This document shows, piece after piece, positions 38,015-47,549 of a stretch of DNA of 64,000 nt. The notes under the pieces were generated by a model that was given only the letters and a program-made list of their open reading frames with translations, was not told where the DNA came from and searched no databases. Position 1 is the stretch's first letter. Every line of letters starts with the position of its first letter. The position numbers were made by a program, and so were the translations under genes. Source of the stretch: Limosilactobacillus reuteri (GTDB lineage Bacteria; Bacillota; Bacilli; Lactobacillales; Lactobacillaceae); the NCBI RefSeq assembly GCF_034259105.1, contig NZ_CP139478.1, positions 261,001-325,000 on the forward strand. Direction: 5' to 3'.

Positions 38015-38295
38015 AACAATTAAATTTAGATTAGAAAAACGTTGAAGGAAATAACGATTTGAAATTGGTGACAGAGAATTAGCGGGTGGTGTGAGCTGAT
38101 CGGGATTTCTAATTGTTAATCGTTCCTGAGTTACCGGCTGAAACCAAGTAAGCTGAGGTTGGCTGCCATCCATTATTTTGGCCACAAATGATTGTTTGTG
38201 AATGAGAGGATTGACTACGAGTTGATCAAAGTAGGATGGTACCGCGCAGAAGCGTTCTTACAATTGCGATGAAGCAATGTAAGGACGCTTTTTTC
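38015..38295 (+). ncRNA. T-box riboswitch
   Basis: The T-box motif AGGATGGTACCGCG is at 38233-38246 (consensus AGGGTGGNACCGCG). The Stem I landmarks AGAGA and GGTGGTGTGAG lie at 38073-38094, and AACGATT/AATCGTT (38053/38116 area) can close Stem I. The terminator AGCGTTCTTACAATTGC with GCAATGTAAGGACGCT ends in T6 at 38294. Uncharged tRNA would pair with TGGT and stabilise the antiterminator. I could not assign the specifier codon with confidence. The downstream gene is a hydratase, not an aminoacyl-tRNA synthetase. Confidence 0.92.
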
Positions 38296-38338
38296 TTTCT
38301 AAATTTTAAAAAAATATTTTGTCTTGGAGGTAATTATT

Positions 38339-39129
38339 ATGACTGAATTAAACGCACGACAGGAAGAATTTGCTAAGGCTCTTTTTGAAGCTTATGACAC
38401 TAATACGCCATTGAAAGAGGAAGAATGGAAAGACGTTGTTACTGATGATGAAACCGCATATGCAGTTCAAGATGCGGTAGTAAAGTTAAAAGGAAAGCCA
38501 ACTGCAGGATATAAAGTTTCGTTAACTAGTAAAGAAACTCAAGACATGTTTGATGCTGATTCACCATTGTATGGACAACAAGTTGCTGAACGATTCCTAC
38601 AGTCACCGGCGGATGTTGACTTGCAGATGTTAAATGAACCGTTATTAGAGGTTGAATTAACCTTCCGCGCAAAAGAAGACTTGCAACCTAGTGATACATT
38701 AGAAGATTTATTTCATAAGGTAACTGTTGCGGGAGCCTTAGAATTGCCTGATGCACGTTTCGTCGATTGGTTTCCAGATTTAGGAAAATATAATGTAATG
38801 GCTGATTGTGCTGTTGGTGGTCTTGTTGTATATGGTGAAGAACATGATGCAGATAGCGTATTTGAAAATGTTGACGATGCTGCTAATGTTCATGCCGTTT
38901 TATTCAAAGATGGTAAGAAATTAAAAGAAGGGGTATCATCAGAAGTTTTAGGCAATCCCTTTAAGTCTCTTCAATGGTTAGTACAAAAATTAGCTGAACA
39001 AGGAAAAGCATTTACCAAGGCCAAATGGTATCATCCGGAACATTTGTCTTACCACCTAAGCTCACTGCTGGTAAGTGGGAAGTTGAGTTCGATAGCGGTT
39101 TAGGAAACGTTGTAGTTAATGCGAAATAA
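38339..39129 (+). pseudogene. 2-keto-4-pentenoate hydratase family gene with a 3' frameshift
   Basis: The frame from ATG 38339 (GGAGG upstream) follows the MhpD/HpaH hydratase fold: AGYKVSLTSKETQDMF, NEPLLEVELTF with the metal-binding acidic residues, and VGGLVVYG. After about residue 228 the frame drifts to an unrelated tail and stops at 39103. A single-base change at about 39022 (AAGGCC where AAGGGCC restores the frame) gives the proper end, VSSGTFVLPPKLTAGKWEVEF..., stopping at 39129. So one G appears lost. The last 35 residues help build the active-site lid in this family, so function is probably lost or reduced. Substrate unknown. Confidence 0.8.
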
Positions 39130-39191
39130 GTGTTGAAAGCAGATGGGAAAATTGGGTGAGAAATCGCCAACGGAAATTAATATTTTGAGAA

Positions 39192-39237
39192 TCGCCGTTT
39201 GTAAAATTAAGTTAGAAAAATAGAAAAGCGATCTGTG
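39192..39237 (+). mobile_element. Remnant of the left end of an IS30-type element
   Basis: 38 bases (39192-39229) are identical to the left end of the element at 27037. The sequence then diverges. No transposase follows: the rest of the element has been lost or replaced. Confidence 0.75.
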
Positions 39238-39263
39238 GTTGAGTTAATCACAGGTCGCTTTAA
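39226..39263 (+). terminator. Terminator-like hairpin used as intron target
   Basis: AAGCGATCTGTG pairs with CACAGGTCGCTT over 12 base pairs, then TTTAA. The group II intron begins two bases later. This is the typical position for a class C intron insertion. Confidence 0.65.
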
Positions 39264-39265
39264 TA

Positions 39266-41175
39266 GTGCGCCCGGCATGGGTATTAGCTAGGTGGTGAAA
39301 GTCCGCTATGGGCCGTAGTAGTCGGAACCATGAGCTGAGGACAAGGGTGTCCACCGTGAGGTGGAATCTGAAGGAAGTCTAAGGCAAAGTACTGCATCGA
39401 TGAACAAGAAGTAGCTATAAGGCTGAAATTAACTGGATAAGGCTGCTAGACAAGTTGAAGTCCAATACTACTCGAAGTTGGTCTCAGTAAAGCTAACGAT
39501 GACATGGTACGAAAGCTAATATTCTTACCCGGGGAGATCTGGCCTACACGTTTCCGACAAGAGGAATAAGTTTAATTTCCACAGAAACAAGCGGTGCAGT
39601 GATGCAGTGTTGAGTAAGCCAGAAGTCAGCCGAGGTCATAGTAGTTTGAATAATTAGATGAAGGACTGAACGACAATAACTTGTAACTTATATCGGAGGT
39701 GTAATCAGGTGCGACAATCGCAGAAAACAGAACAACAAGCTGACCGCTTGTCGAGGATAGGTTTGGAAAACCGAAAGTACACAAGGGCGCGTAGTACCGG
39801 TTATGGTGAAGGTAAAGGTATGAGTGTCACTATCCAAGACCTGGTCTTGGATCGCAATAACCTTAATCAGGCTTATTTGCGAGTTAAGAGAAATAAAGGA
39901 GCAGCAGGCGTTGACGATATGACAGTCAATGACCTTCTGCCATATCTCAGAGAAAATAAGACGGAACTGATCGCTAGTTTGCGTGAGGGCAAGTATAAAC
40001 CAGCTCCAGTCAAACGGGTAGAAATTCCGAAGCCTAATGGTGGAGTAAGAAGACTTGGAATACCAACGGTGGTGGACCGAATGGTTCAACAAGCTGTAGC
40101 CCAAATTCTTACGCCTATCTTTGAGCGTATTTTCTCTGATAATAGCTTTGGCTTCCGTCCCCACCGTGGGGCCCATGACGCTATTTCAAAAGTAGTAGAT
40201 CTTTATAATCAAGGTTATCGAAGAGTTGTCGACTTAGACCTAAAAGCCTATTTTGATAACGTTAATCATGACTTGATGATTAAGTATCTCCAACAATATA
40301 TTGATGACCCATGGACACTAAGACTCATTCGTAAGTTTCTAACTAGCGGAGTCTTAGACCATGGGCTTTTCGCTAAGAGTGAAAAAGGAACCCCACAAGG
40401 AGGGCCATTGTCACCACTACTGGCGAACATCTATCTAAATGAGTTGGACGAAGAGTTGACTAGACGTGGTCACCACTTTGTGCGCTATGCGGATGATTGT
40501 AACATCTATGTTAAAAGTCAACGAGCCGGAGAACGAGTAATGCGAAGCATTACCCAGTTTCTAGAAAAGCGCTTGAAAGTTAAAGTGAACCCAGATAAAA
40601 CCAAAGTCGGTAGCCCGCTACGGTTGAAGTTTCTTGGCTTTTCGTTGGGTGTAGACCACAATGGGGCCTACGCCCGTCCAGCTAAACAATCGCAACAACG
40701 AGTAAAGAAAGCACTGAAGTTATTAACTAAACGTAATCGTGGAATATCTCTGACAAGAATGTTTGAAGAAATTCATCGAAAAATGCGTGGGTGGCTTCAG
40801 TACTACTCAATTGGTAAACTAACTAACTTTATTCAACGCCTTGACAAGTGGTTGAGGGTCCGAATAAGGCAGTATATTTGGAAGCAATGGAAAAATTTTA
40901 AAACTAAGGTAACTAACTTACATAAGTTGGGGCTGTCCCAGCGTGATGCACATGTCTTCGCTAGTACCCGAAAGGGCTACTGGCGAACTGCACATAGTAA
41001 GACCTTGAGCTATTCTCTAACTAATAGAAAACTGGAACAACTTGGACTTATGAATATGTCCAAGACGCTCCAGTCAATTCAATGTGATTAAGTTGTCGAA
41101 CCGCCGTATACGGAACCGTACGTACGGTGGTGTGAGAGGTCGATAATTGAACTAATCAATTATCTCCTACTCGAT
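39266..41175 (+). mobile_element. Group II intron, copy A (1910 bp), class C-like
   Basis: It starts GTGCGCCCGGCATGGG, a group II 5' end, and encodes a reverse transcriptase in domain IV. Domain V is at about 41099-41135 (CCGCCGTATACGG... ACGTACGGTGG), and domain VI is the GATAATTG/CAATTATC hairpin with a candidate branch-point A in the loop side. It ends CTACTCGAT at 41175. Copy B at 56963-58872 has the same length. Both follow terminator-type hairpins. The first exon base could be off by one because T follows in both. Confidence 0.92.
39709..41091 (+). CDS. ltrA: Group II intron reverse transcriptase/maturase, copy A
   Basis: 460 aa. Reverse transcriptase motifs include GVDDMTV, RRLGIPTVVDRMVQQA, FGFRPHRGAHDA, TPQGGPLSPLLANIYL and the catalytic YADD. 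The maturase (GIIM) domain follows (MRGWLQYYS...WKQWK), and the C-terminus SRKGYWR-like TRKGYWRTAHS is present. No HNH endonuclease domain is attached, as usual in class C introns. GTG start with CGGAGGTG eight bases upstream. It is close to copy B with a handful of differences near the C-terminus (for example HKLGLSQRDAHV here versus QKLGLPQHDAYV). Confidence 0.95.
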   Translation: MRQSQKTEQQADRLSRIGLENRKYTRARSTGYGEGKGMSVTIQDLVLDRNNLNQAYLRVKRNKGAAGVDDMTVNDLLPYLRENKTELIASLREGKYKPAPVKRVEIPKPNGGVRRLGIPTVVDRMVQQAVAQILTPIFERIFSDNSFGFRPHRGAHDAISKVVDLYNQGYRRVVDLDLKAYFDNVNHDLMIKYLQQYIDDPWTLRLIRKFLTSGVLDHGLFAKSEKGTPQGGPLSPLLANIYLNELDEELTRRGHHFVRYADDCNIYVKSQRAGERVMRSITQFLEKRLKVKVNPDKTKVGSPLRLKFLGFSLGVDHNGAYARPAKQSQQRVKKALKLLTKRNRGISLTRMFEEIHRKMRGWLQYYSIGKLTNFIQRLDKWLRVRIRQYIWKQWKNFKTKVTNLHKLGLSQRDAHVFASTRKGYWRTAHSKTLSYSLTNRKLEQLGLMNMSKTLQSIQCD

Positions 41176-41176
41176 T

Positions 41177-41815
41177 TTAATAACTTTGGTGCAAGTCTTC
41201 AATTTCTGAAACTTCCAACCCTTTTTTCTCAAGTCGTTTAACAATTCGTTCCATCTTTTCTTTAGTAACATCAGCAGGCAAGGTGTATAAGACTCGTTTC
41301 ATTGTCTCGTCTTCGGGATCGAGTGAAATGACATTTACGATCTGACAAAAACGAGTGATTTCTTTGGCAGCCGTTACCAGAGCTCCCCGTTCATCAGGAG
41401 TGATGACGGTTAGAACATAGCTTCCGTTGTTGACGTTCCAGCCAGCAGCTAGCATTCGTAAAAGACTATTGTGGGTTAGTATTCCGTAAAACTGGTTATT
41501 GTTGTCCAGTACCGCAATATATGGAAGATCACGAATAGCAAAGAAGATAGAGAAGAAAGCGGCGTTAATTGAGATAAATTTAGTAGCATTCTTTAATAAT
41601 GCAGTTACCGGTAAATGCATATCCCCCTGTCGTGCTTTATGCCGGTAAAGATGCATCTTATAAATATTTCCCCGAAAGATCTTTCCTGACTTATCGAGAA
41701 CTGGGACACACCGATAGCCGGTATCCTCCAAGACAGTCAGAGCCTCATCCAATGTCGCTGTTTCTGGAAGAGTTGTTAAGGTTGCTTTGGGTTTGATTAA
41801 TGAATTGAAAATCAT
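41177..41815 (-). CDS. CBS-domain protein with a C-terminal ACT-like domain
   Basis: 212 aa. Two CBS motifs at about 10-60 and 75-130 form a ligand-binding pair; the C-terminal 80 residues (VLTVITPDERGALVTAAKEI) look like an ACT domain. Such proteins bind adenine nucleotides and some bind cyclic-di-AMP. The ATG at 41815 is chosen over that at 41824 because AAAAGG lies 9 bases upstream of it. The stop codon sits two bases from the intron 3' end, so its own terminator has been displaced by the intron. Confidence 0.8.
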   Translation of the reverse strand: MIFNSLIKPKATLTTLPETATLDEALTVLEDTGYRCVPVLDKSGKIFRGNIYKMHLYRHKARQGDMHLPVTALLKNATKFISINAAFFSIFFAIRDLPYIAVLDNNNQFYGILTHNSLLRMLAAGWNVNNGSYVLTVITPDERGALVTAAKEITRFCQIVNVISLDPEDETMKRVLYTLPADVTKEKMERIVKRLEKKGLEVSEIEDLHQSY

Positions 41816-42020
41816 AATTAACATCCTTTTTATCGATTAAGTGCACCAATTATAATAACATATTTCTATCAAAAGGATTAGAGAAAAATTAGAAAACTTA
41901 TACTGTTAATTCAAATTAGTATGCTGAAAAAAGTAACATAGGGTATAATACTAGTTAAAATTTATGCTGGACGGGAAGAGTGACCGTGCGGCTTTTTTGC
42001 GTGAAAGGAATGAAAGAACA

Positions 42021-42581
42021 ATGAAAATGATTGTTGGCTTAGGGAATATTGGGACGCGGTATGATGAGACCCGTCATAATACTGGTTTTATGGTAGTTGA
42101 TCAACTAGCACGAGATTATCACCTGGGAGCATTCACCCACCTAAAACAAGAAGCAGTCGCAGTTAGTGGGGTAATTAATGGTGAAAAAGTAATGTTGGTA
42201 AAGCCGACGACGTTCATGAATGATTCAGGACGAGCAGTCGGACCACTAGTAGACTATTATGATATTGATTTGGATGATCTCGTAATTATTAACGACGACT
42301 TGGATATGCCAGTTGGTAAAGTACGTTTAAAAACACATGGGGCTTCTGGTGGTCATAACGGGCTTAAAAGCATTATCAGCGCGTTAGGAACCAAGAACTT
42401 CAACCGGGTAAAAGTAGGGATTGACCATCCCCAACATGGAACAGTGGTTAGTCATGTCTTAGGTAAATTTTCTAAAGAAGAACGTCCTAAATTTGACCAA
42501 GCAGTTGAACAAGCTGAGCATGCATTGGAAGACTGGATTAATGGGGAAGATTTTGCCAAGTTAATGAATGCTTATAATTAA
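42021..42581 (+). CDS. pth: Peptidyl-tRNA hydrolase
   Basis: 186 aa from ATG 42021, the usual length. MKMIVGLGNIGTRYDETRHNTGFMVVD carries the conserved His of the active site; KPTTFMNDSGRAV and DDLDMPVGKVRLK follow. It releases peptides from tRNA that drops off the ribosome. An upstream in-frame ATG at 41964 adds 19 residues not found in the family. First gene of a conserved block. Confidence 0.95.
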   Translation: MKMIVGLGNIGTRYDETRHNTGFMVVDQLARDYHLGAFTHLKQEAVAVSGVINGEKVMLVKPTTFMNDSGRAVGPLVDYYDIDLDDLVIINDDLDMPVGKVRLKTHGASGGHNGLKSIISALGTKNFNRVKVGIDHPQHGTVVSHVLGKFSKEERPKFDQAVEQAEHALEDWINGEDFAKLMNAYN

Positions 42582-42599
42582 AATAGAAAGGTGGCGTTG

Positions 42600-45500
42600 A
42601 TGGTGCAAATAGAAAATTTAATCGAGAAGACGCCATCATTTAAACAAATTACGGCTGACCTCCAACCCAAGAACCATCAATTAATAACGGGGATTTCTGG
42701 ATCAGCGCGAACTGAATTACTAAGTGCTCTTTCTAAAGAAGGGCAGCGACCAATTCTAGTAGTGACCGATACGATTTCCCATATGCAGGAATTAGCTAGT
42801 GACTTAGAGAACCTCCTTCCTGCCAATCGTGTTTATCAGTTTCCGGTTGAAGAGGTTTTAGCAGCGGAAGTAGCAACTAGTTCTCCTAACTATCGTCTTC
42901 AACGGGTACTAGCCTTAAATGCTTTGATTAATAACGAACCGGCAGTTGTGGTTGCATCTACTGCGGGGTTACGGCGCAATATTATTTCACCAGAATACTT
43001 TGCTCAGTCCTCGTTAAAGATTAAGACTGGCGGGGAAGTGGATCCAGCAAAAATTCGGCAACAATTAAGCGCAACGGGGTACCAATATCAAAAAATGGTG
43101 TTGCGTCCTGGTGATTTTGCGATTCGTGGATCGATTATTGATATCTATGCCTTAAATACTGATAATCCGGTTAGAATTGATCTCTTTGATACAGAAGTTG
43201 ATTCACTCCGGTATTTTGATGCTAGTACCCAGCGGAGTATTGACAACGTTGAAGAAGTTCAGATACTGCCGGCAACAGATTTTATTATCCCAGCGACTGA
43301 ATTTTCGCGGGTGCATGAAGCCCTTGATACTGAATATAAAAAGGTAGTAAAGGAGTTAAGTGCTGACGATGCTGATATTAAACAGCAGGTGGCTAACCGC
43401 TTTGAACCATTATTGAACGCGCTTAAGAACCAGCATTTGCCTAATGAACTTTTAGAATTTAGCAACCTGGTTTATCCGACAAGGCACTCCTTATTTGATT
43501 ATCTTCCTGATGATGGGACGATTTACTTTGATGACCTGACGCGGATAAAGCAATTTGCCAAGCAGATGACCCAGGAAGATGCGGGTTGGTTTAAAGATAA
43601 GGTTGCCCACCACCAATTAACGGATATTCCAGATCTTAGCAATGACGTATCGGCCATAATAAAAAAAGACCCGCATCCGCAAATTTATGGCGCCTTATTC
43701 AAAAAAGGTCTCGGTAATATTAAACTTAGCCAAATTACCGACCTAAAAAGCAGAACCATGCAACGTTTCTTTGGGCAAATGCCACTGCTGAAAGCCGAAC
43801 TTCAACGGTGGATGGATCAAGGGCAAACAGTAGTACTGATGGCTAATAGTCCAGAACGACGAAAGCAAATTGCCCAAACGCTTGTTGACTTTGATATCAC
43901 CGCAACAGAAACTGAATTAACAAATATCAAGCCAAATATTGTTCAAATTGTTGCTGCTAACTTAAATAATGGATTTGAAATGCCGCTTTCTGGGCTGGTT
44001 GTTATTACAGAAAGCGAGATGTTTAAGCAGGTAAAAAAGGTTCATTATCGTCCACAAAAGCTTGCCAATGCCGAACGATTAAAAAATTATACTGACCTTA
44101 AACCGGGTGACTACGTAGTTCATGTTAATCATGGAATTGGGATTTTTAGTGGAATTAAGACGATGGAAGTTGACCATGTTCATCAAGACTACATGATCAT
44201 AAATTACCGGGATAACGCTCAGATATATGTGCCAGTAACCCAGCTAAATCTTGTCCAAAAGTATGTATCATCAGAATCTAAGACCCCGCATATCAACAAG
44301 CTTGGCGGTAACGAATGGGCAAAGACTAAGCGGCGCGTTTCTTCAAAAATTGAAGATATCGCTGATGAATTAGTTGACTTATATGCTAAGCGAGAAGCGG
44401 AGAAGGGATATGCTTTTCCGAAAGACGATTATCTCCAAAAACAATTTGATGCTAATTTCCCGTATAATGAGACTCGCGATCAGTTGCGGAGTATTGATGA
44501 AATTAAAGAGGATATGGAAAAACCAAAGCCGATGGATCGACTGTTGGTGGGGGATGTCGGCTATGGTAAAACTGAAGTTGCAATGCGGGCAATTTTTAAA
44601 GCGGTCACTGGAGGAAAGCAGGTTGCCTTCCTTGTGCCAACAACTGTTCTTGCCCAGCAACACTACAACACCCTGATGCGCCGGTTTGAAGGCTTCCCAA
44701 TCAACATTGCCTTGATGTCACGTTTCAAGACGCCAAAAGAGCTAAAAGAGACAGAAGCAGGGCTAAAGGATGGAAGCGTCGATGTTGTTGTTGGAACCCA
44801 CCGAATCCTATCAAAGGATGTTGAATTTAAGGACCTTGGGCTGTTAATTGTTGATGAGGAACAGCGCTTTGGGGTAAAACATAAAGAAAAACTAAAGCAA
44901 TTAAAAAATAATGTTGATGTTTTAACCTTGACAGCAACCCCGATCCCTCGGACATTACACATGTCAATGCTGGGTGTACGAGATTTATCAGTCCTTGAAA
45001 CACCGCCAGCTGGTCGTTACCCAATCCAAACCTATGTAATGGAGCAAAATAGTAGTGCGATTCGCGATGGGATTATTCGTGAAATGCAACGCGGTGGACA
45101 GGTTTATTACCTTCACAATCGCGTTCATGACATTGAAGAGACAGTGGCATGGTTACAAGACCTTGTTCCTGAAGCCCGGATTGGCTATATTAATGGTCAA
45201 ATGAGTGAAAATGAACTGGAGACAGTCCTCTATGAGTTTATTCAAGGAAATTATGATGTATTAGTGACTACCTCTATTATTGAAACGGGGGTTGATATCC
45301 CGAATGCGAACACCCTCTTTGTTGAAAATGCTGATCGGATGGGGTTAGCACAGCTATATCAGATTCGTGGACGGATTGGCCGTAGTAATCGGGTGGCCTA
45401 TGCTTACTTTATGTATCAGCCTAATAAGGTCCTAACCGAATTAGGAGAAAAGCGGCTAGCTGCAATTCGTGATTTTACAGAGTTGGGATCTGGATTTAAG

Positions 45501-46139
45501 ATTGCGATGCGGGATCTTGCTATTCGGGGAGCTGGAAACCTCTTGGGAAAACAGCAGCATGGGTTTATCGATTCTGTTGGTTATGACCTATATTCGGCGA
45601 TGCTTAGTGATGCGGTAGCTAAAAAGCAGGGTAAGAAGCAAACTATTCACTCCGATGCGGAGGTTGAGTTAGGGGTTGAAGCTTACCTACCAACGGATTA
45701 TATTGCAGATCAACGGCAAAAGATTGAATTATATAAGACAATTCGCCAAGCTAAGACGGATGAAGAAGTTATTGATATTCAAGGTGACTTGATTGATCGG
45801 TTTGGTGATTATCCGGCACCTGTTGGGACGCTGTTGCTCGTAAGTCAATTGAAGAATCATGCTGATTTGGCAATGATTGCTGAGATTAAACGGCAACGGG
45901 ATAATATTAATATTAAGTTTACCGAACGTGCTAGTCGCTTGATTAAAGCCCCCACAATAATTAAAGAGTTAGCTAATACGCGGTTTAAAGCGACGATTGG
46001 TGAAGATGATCAGCAACTAACGATTCGGCTGGTTATCCAACCCAAAATGACAACTGATGATTGGCTTCATCAGCTGCTGCAATTTGTAACGGCTTTGGGA
46101 AATGTTATGCAAGTCGATGAAAAAGGAGCGGAAAAATGA
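42600..46139 (+). CDS. mfd: Transcription-repair coupling factor
   Basis: 1179 aa. N-terminal UvrB-like region (1-350), RNA polymerase-interacting domain (about 480-560; PGDYVVHVNHGIGIF), RecG-type helicase with GDVGYGKTEVAMRA at about 650, DEEQRFG and TATPIPRTL, and the C-terminal TRCF domain. It removes polymerase stalled at DNA damage and recruits UvrA. ATG 42600 has AAAGGTGG upstream; GTG 42591 is less likely. Stop overlaps rqcP by four bases. Confidence 0.97.
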   Translation: MVQIENLIEKTPSFKQITADLQPKNHQLITGISGSARTELLSALSKEGQRPILVVTDTISHMQELASDLENLLPANRVYQFPVEEVLAAEVATSSPNYRLQRVLALNALINNEPAVVVASTAGLRRNIISPEYFAQSSLKIKTGGEVDPAKIRQQLSATGYQYQKMVLRPGDFAIRGSIIDIYALNTDNPVRIDLFDTEVDSLRYFDASTQRSIDNVEEVQILPATDFIIPATEFSRVHEALDTEYKKVVKELSADDADIKQQVANRFEPLLNALKNQHLPNELLEFSNLVYPTRHSLFDYLPDDGTIYFDDLTRIKQFAKQMTQEDAGWFKDKVAHHQLTDIPDLSNDVSAIIKKDPHPQIYGALFKKGLGNIKLSQITDLKSRTMQRFFGQMPLLKAELQRWMDQGQTVVLMANSPERRKQIAQTLVDFDITATETELTNIKPNIVQIVAANLNNGFEMPLSGLVVITESEMFKQVKKVHYRPQKLANAERLKNYTDLKPGDYVVHVNHGIGIFSGIKTMEVDHVHQDYMIINYRDNAQIYVPVTQLNLVQKYVSSESKTPHINKLGGNEWAKTKRRVSSKIEDIADELVDLYAKREAEKGYAFPKDDYLQKQFDANFPYNETRDQLRSIDEIKEDMEKPKPMDRLLVGDVGYGKTEVAMRAIFKAVTGGKQVAFLVPTTVLAQQHYNTLMRRFEGFPINIALMSRFKTPKELKETEAGLKDGSVDVVVGTHRILSKDVEFKDLGLLIVDEEQRFGVKHKEKLKQLKNNVDVLTLTATPIPRTLHMSMLGVRDLSVLETPPAGRYPIQTYVMEQNSSAIRDGIIREMQRGGQVYYLHNRVHDIEETVAWLQDLVPEARIGYINGQMSENELETVLYEFIQGNYDVLVTTSIIETGVDIPNANTLFVENADRMGLAQLYQIRGRIGRSNRVAYAYFMYQPNKVLTELGEKRLAAIRDFTELGSGFKIAMRDLAIRGAGNLLGKQQHGFIDSVGYDLYSAMLSDAVAKKQGKKQTIHSDAEVELGVEAYLPTDYIADQRQKIELYKTIRQAKTDEEVIDIQGDLIDRFGDYPAPVGTLLLVSQLKNHADLAMIAEIKRQRDNINIKFTERASRLIKAPTIIKELANTRFKATIGEDDQQLTIRLVIQPKMTTDDWLHQLLQFVTALGNVMQVDEKGAEK

Positions 46140-46408
46140 GATTAGATAAATTTTTGAAAGTATCACGGATTATTAAACGTCGATCAATTGCTAAGGAAAT
46201 CGCGGATCAAGGACGGATCTTAATTAATGGTCAACCAGCAAAGTCGTCCAGTCGGGTAGCGTTTGGGGATACTTTAACAATTAAGTTTGGTAATAAGACC
46301 GAAACAGTTAAGATTAATCGGATTGTTGACACAACAAAAAAGAGTGAAGCAGAAGATATGTATGAAATTGTCGATGAGACTTATGCGGAATCCTTTGACC
46401 AACTATAA
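46136..46408 (+). CDS. rqcP: S4-domain RNA-binding protein RqcP (YabO)
   Basis: 90 aa. The S4 fold starts MRLDKFLKVSRIIKRRSIAKEIADQGRILING. RqcP works with RqcH in adding Ala tails to peptides on stalled 50S subunits. ATGA overlap with mfd. Length and position (mfd-rqcP-divIC) match Bacillus and relatives. Confidence 0.93.
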   Translation: MRLDKFLKVSRIIKRRSIAKEIADQGRILINGQPAKSSSRVAFGDTLTIKFGNKTETVKINRIVDTTKKSEAEDMYEIVDETYAESFDQL

Positions 46409-46508
46409 TGTCTTCTGAGATATAAAAAAGTTGATAATTATATAGACATTCTCCGCGGTATCTTGCTATACTTAAAGCGTGATAAGTTAAAATGGAGGGG
46501 AATGTCAG

Positions 46509-46865
46509 ATGAAAGGACAATCTGATAGCAAAATTTCACAATTAAATACCCCATATGCCCGCCAGGTTTCGAATCAAAAAACATATAATCGGCATGTGCA
46601 TAAGCGCCGTTGTCAGCGGATTATTGCCGTTTTTTTGGTTATATTCTTAATCTTTGGAATTCAGATATTTCAGAGTAAACGGACATTAGCGGATATTAAT
46701 GGTAATATTCGACACGCACAATCACAATTAACAAAACAAAAGCAAAAGAATCAACAACTGCAACGGCAAATTAAGTTGTTGCATAATCCCGAATATATTC
46801 AGCAGGTTATCCGTGCTAAGTATAATTACTCTAAGAAGGGCGAGATAATCTATAATTTGAACTAA
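46509..46865 (+). CDS. divIC: Cell-division protein DivIC/FtsB-like
   Basis: 118 aa. Cytosolic N-terminus, one membrane helix (about 38-55: IIAVFLVIFLIFGIQIF) and an extracellular coiled coil (KQKQKNQQLQRQIKLLHN) with the final NPEYIQQVIRAKYNYSKKGE motif of the family. Part of the DivIB-DivIC-FtsL complex at the septum. Confidence 0.92.
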   Translation: MKGQSDSKISQLNTPYARQVSNQKTYNRHVHKRRCQRIIAVFLVIFLIFGIQIFQSKRTLADINGNIRHAQSQLTKQKQKNQQLQRQIKLLHNPEYIQQVIRAKYNYSKKGEIIYNLN

Positions 46866-47053
46866 TGATCACAAAATAGGATGTTTTTAGTAGGGTTAGA
46901 ATATTTTAAATGTTATAATTGAGAATGTAATTGGGTTATTTTTCAGCTTAGTTTTTTATGAGAAGTTTAGTTATTTTCTTACGTTTTCAAGATGAAGTTA
47001 TGATATACTCAAATACAAAAATATGAGATGGTTCAGGAGGATCTATAGGTTTC

Positions 47054-47548
47054 ATGGCAATTGAAGTTGGAGCAAAGGTTTCAGGTAAAGTTTCAGGAAT
47101 CACTAATTTTGGTGCATTCGTTGATTTAGATGATAATCAGACAGGGCTAGTACACATCAGTCAAATCTCTGATAAATATATCAAGGATGTTCATGATGTA
47201 TTGGCTGTCGGGGATGAAGTTACAGCAAAAGTAACACGGATTGGTGATGACGGTAAGATTGCTCTTTCAATCAAGGCCGCAGCTCCTCGTGAACATCAAG
47301 ATCATCATGAAAATAACCATCATCGTGAAAATAATCACCGGGATTTTCATCACGAACGGAATAACAATTTCCGTGGCCACAATGATAACTTCCGCGGAGG
47401 CTTTAGTGGTCGCCACCATAACAGTCACCAACACGAAGACTTTAATGACATGTTAGCTGGCTACTTAAAGGAAAGTGAATCGCGTTTATCTACTTTGAAG
47501 CGTCAAACTGATGGTAAGCGTGGTGGCCGTGGTGGTCGACGGAGCTAA
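47054..47548 (+). CDS. yabR: S1-domain RNA-binding protein (YabR-type) with a His/Asn-rich tail
   Basis: 164 aa. An S1 domain fills about 1-75 (GAKVSGKVSGITNFGAFVDL). From about 77 to 125 the chain is rich in His, Asn and Arg (HQDHHENNHHRENNH and similar), followed by a more ordinary tail. It is related to general stress protein 13, which associates with ribosomes. The His tail could bind metal or RNA. GAGGATCT precedes the ATG. Downstream tilS starts one base after the stop. Confidence 0.88.
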   Translation: MAIEVGAKVSGKVSGITNFGAFVDLDDNQTGLVHISQISDKYIKDVHDVLAVGDEVTAKVTRIGDDGKIALSIKAAAPREHQDHHENNHHRENNHRDFHHERNNNFRGHNDNFRGGFSGRHHNSHQHEDFNDMLAGYLKESESRLSTLKRQTDGKRGGRGGRRS

Positions 47549-47549
47549 T

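Noticed and set aside
39688..40176. 162-codon minus-strand ORF in both introns
   Set aside because: It is antisense to the reverse transcriptase and intron domain, has no ribosome-binding site, and is identical in both copies only because the introns are.
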